The notes beneath the pieces were generated by a model that saw only the letters and a list, made by a program, of their open reading frames with translations, made no database searches and was not told where the DNA came from. A program made the position numbers and the translations under genes. Below are positions 63,809-64,000 of a DNA stretch of 64,000 bases, piece after piece (position 1 is the stretch's first letter; every line of letters starts with the position of its first letter). Source of the DNA: Streptomyces sp. SID10853. Lineage in GTDB: Bacteria; Actinomycetota; Actinomycetes; Streptomycetales; Streptomycetaceae. The DNA lies in the NCBI RefSeq assembly GCF_010548145.1, contig NZ_JAAGLN010000008.1:1-64000 (forward strand), read 5' to 3'.

Positions 63809-64000
63809 CTATACGGCATCGCGCTGAACCGGACAGCTCATGCACCGCGGCCCTCCCCTGCCCCGCCCCAGCTCGCTGCCGGGGATCTCGATGACTTCGA
63901 TGCCCTCCTTGCGCAGATGCGTGTTCGTGGTGAAGTTCCGCTCGTACGCCACGACCACACCCGGCTCGACCGCCAGGACGTTGCAGCCGTCGTCCCACTG
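63809..64000 (-). CDS. arcA: Arginine deiminase, C-terminal end only
   Basis: The last 63 residues of arginine deiminase, entering from the right edge of the window. The frame reads [21 protein letters not shown], then [37 protein letters not shown]. The cysteine of GGPRCMSCP is the catalytic nucleophile that attacks the guanidinium carbon; the histidine of TNTHL is also conserved. The enzyme converts arginine to citrulline and ammonia. It is followed after 119 bp by ornithine carbamoyltransferase, the classical ADI pathway order. Confidence 0.9.
   Translation of the reverse strand, partial: QWDDGCNVLAVEPGVVVAYERNFTTNTHLRKEGIEVIEIPGSELGRGRGGPRCMSCPVQRDAV

Overview
This is a 64-kb piece of a Streptomyces chromosome. 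The evidence is very high GC with strong third-position GC bias, many GTG starts, GTGA/ATGA gene overlaps, and Streptomyces-type families: a CvnABCD conservon with its own P450, an Ngc-type aminosugar ABC transporter, a Rok7B7-like regulator, and an aconitase and MurA2 in the arrangement I remember from S. coelicolor. From memory the gene order runs broadly parallel to the SCO6041-SCO5975 stretch, read from hemG down to the arginine deiminase/carbamoyltransferase pair. It looks like arm-proximal core chromosome with accessory inserts. I see no integrase, complete insertion sequence, rRNA, tRNA or CRISPR array.

Layout. (1) 1-10.7 kb: haem synthesis (hemG partial, hemE) on either side of a CoA-disulfide-reductase-like flavoprotein, then a DUF3000 protein, an orphan LuxR-type response regulator, an RNase D/HRDC protein and the fadA-fadB beta-oxidation pair. 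(2) 10.7-19.3 kb: a mixed accessory block with a double-HTH Lrp/AsnC regulator, a VOC protein, a broken flavin reductase, an ABM monooxygenase, a secreted beta-propeller divergent from an HxlR regulator, an LCP wall-polymer ligase, a lectin-like propeller and an amino-acid permease. (3) 19.4-36.7 kb: dxs, then a carbon-uptake region with xylFGH, the ROK regulator, ngcEFG (aminosugar/chitobiose uptake), a secreted GH92 alpha-mannosidase, an aldo/keto reductase and xylA. (4) 36.8-46.3 kb: aconitase, a TMEM175-type channel, an HTH-MurA fusion, an SDR, a small membrane protein, an amidohydrolase and a PP2C-type phosphatase. (5) 46.7-52.5 kb: the conservon (kinase-like CvnA, roadblock CvnB, DUF742 CvnC, GTPase CvnD, degenerate P450), convergent with an acyl-CoA-oxidase-like gene. 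Both sides carry a rare TTA codon. (6) 53.0-60.4 kb: an aerobic CoA-dependent 2-aminobenzoate (anthranilate) degradation cluster consisting of an aryl-CoA ligase, a fused monooxygenase/reductase, an enoyl-CoA hydratase, an acyl-CoA dehydrogenase, a RidA deaminase and an alpha/beta hydrolase. (7) 60.6-64 kb: an RsbW-like ATPase, a second amino-acid permease with a possible Trp/Tyr leader-peptide attenuator, ornithine carbamoyltransferase and the end of arginine deiminase.

How the parts work together. Regions 3 and 4 form a nutrient-sensing stretch, with polymer-derived sugars (chitobiose, xylose, mannosides) imported and fed into central metabolism. Candidate operators of the right kinds are visible: a DasR-like site before ngcE, a LacI-type palindrome before the mannosidase and an inverted repeat before xylF. 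Several genes show a -10 box 6-7 nt before the start codon, the layout of leaderless mRNA. The observations I rate highest are the HTH-MurA fusion with a palindrome on its own leaderless promoter, the putative Trp/Tyr attenuator, the shared 14-bp element at both promoters of the anthranilate cluster, and the conservon with a CYP157-like P450 lacking the ExxR motif. All assignments come from reading the sequence; no database search was run.
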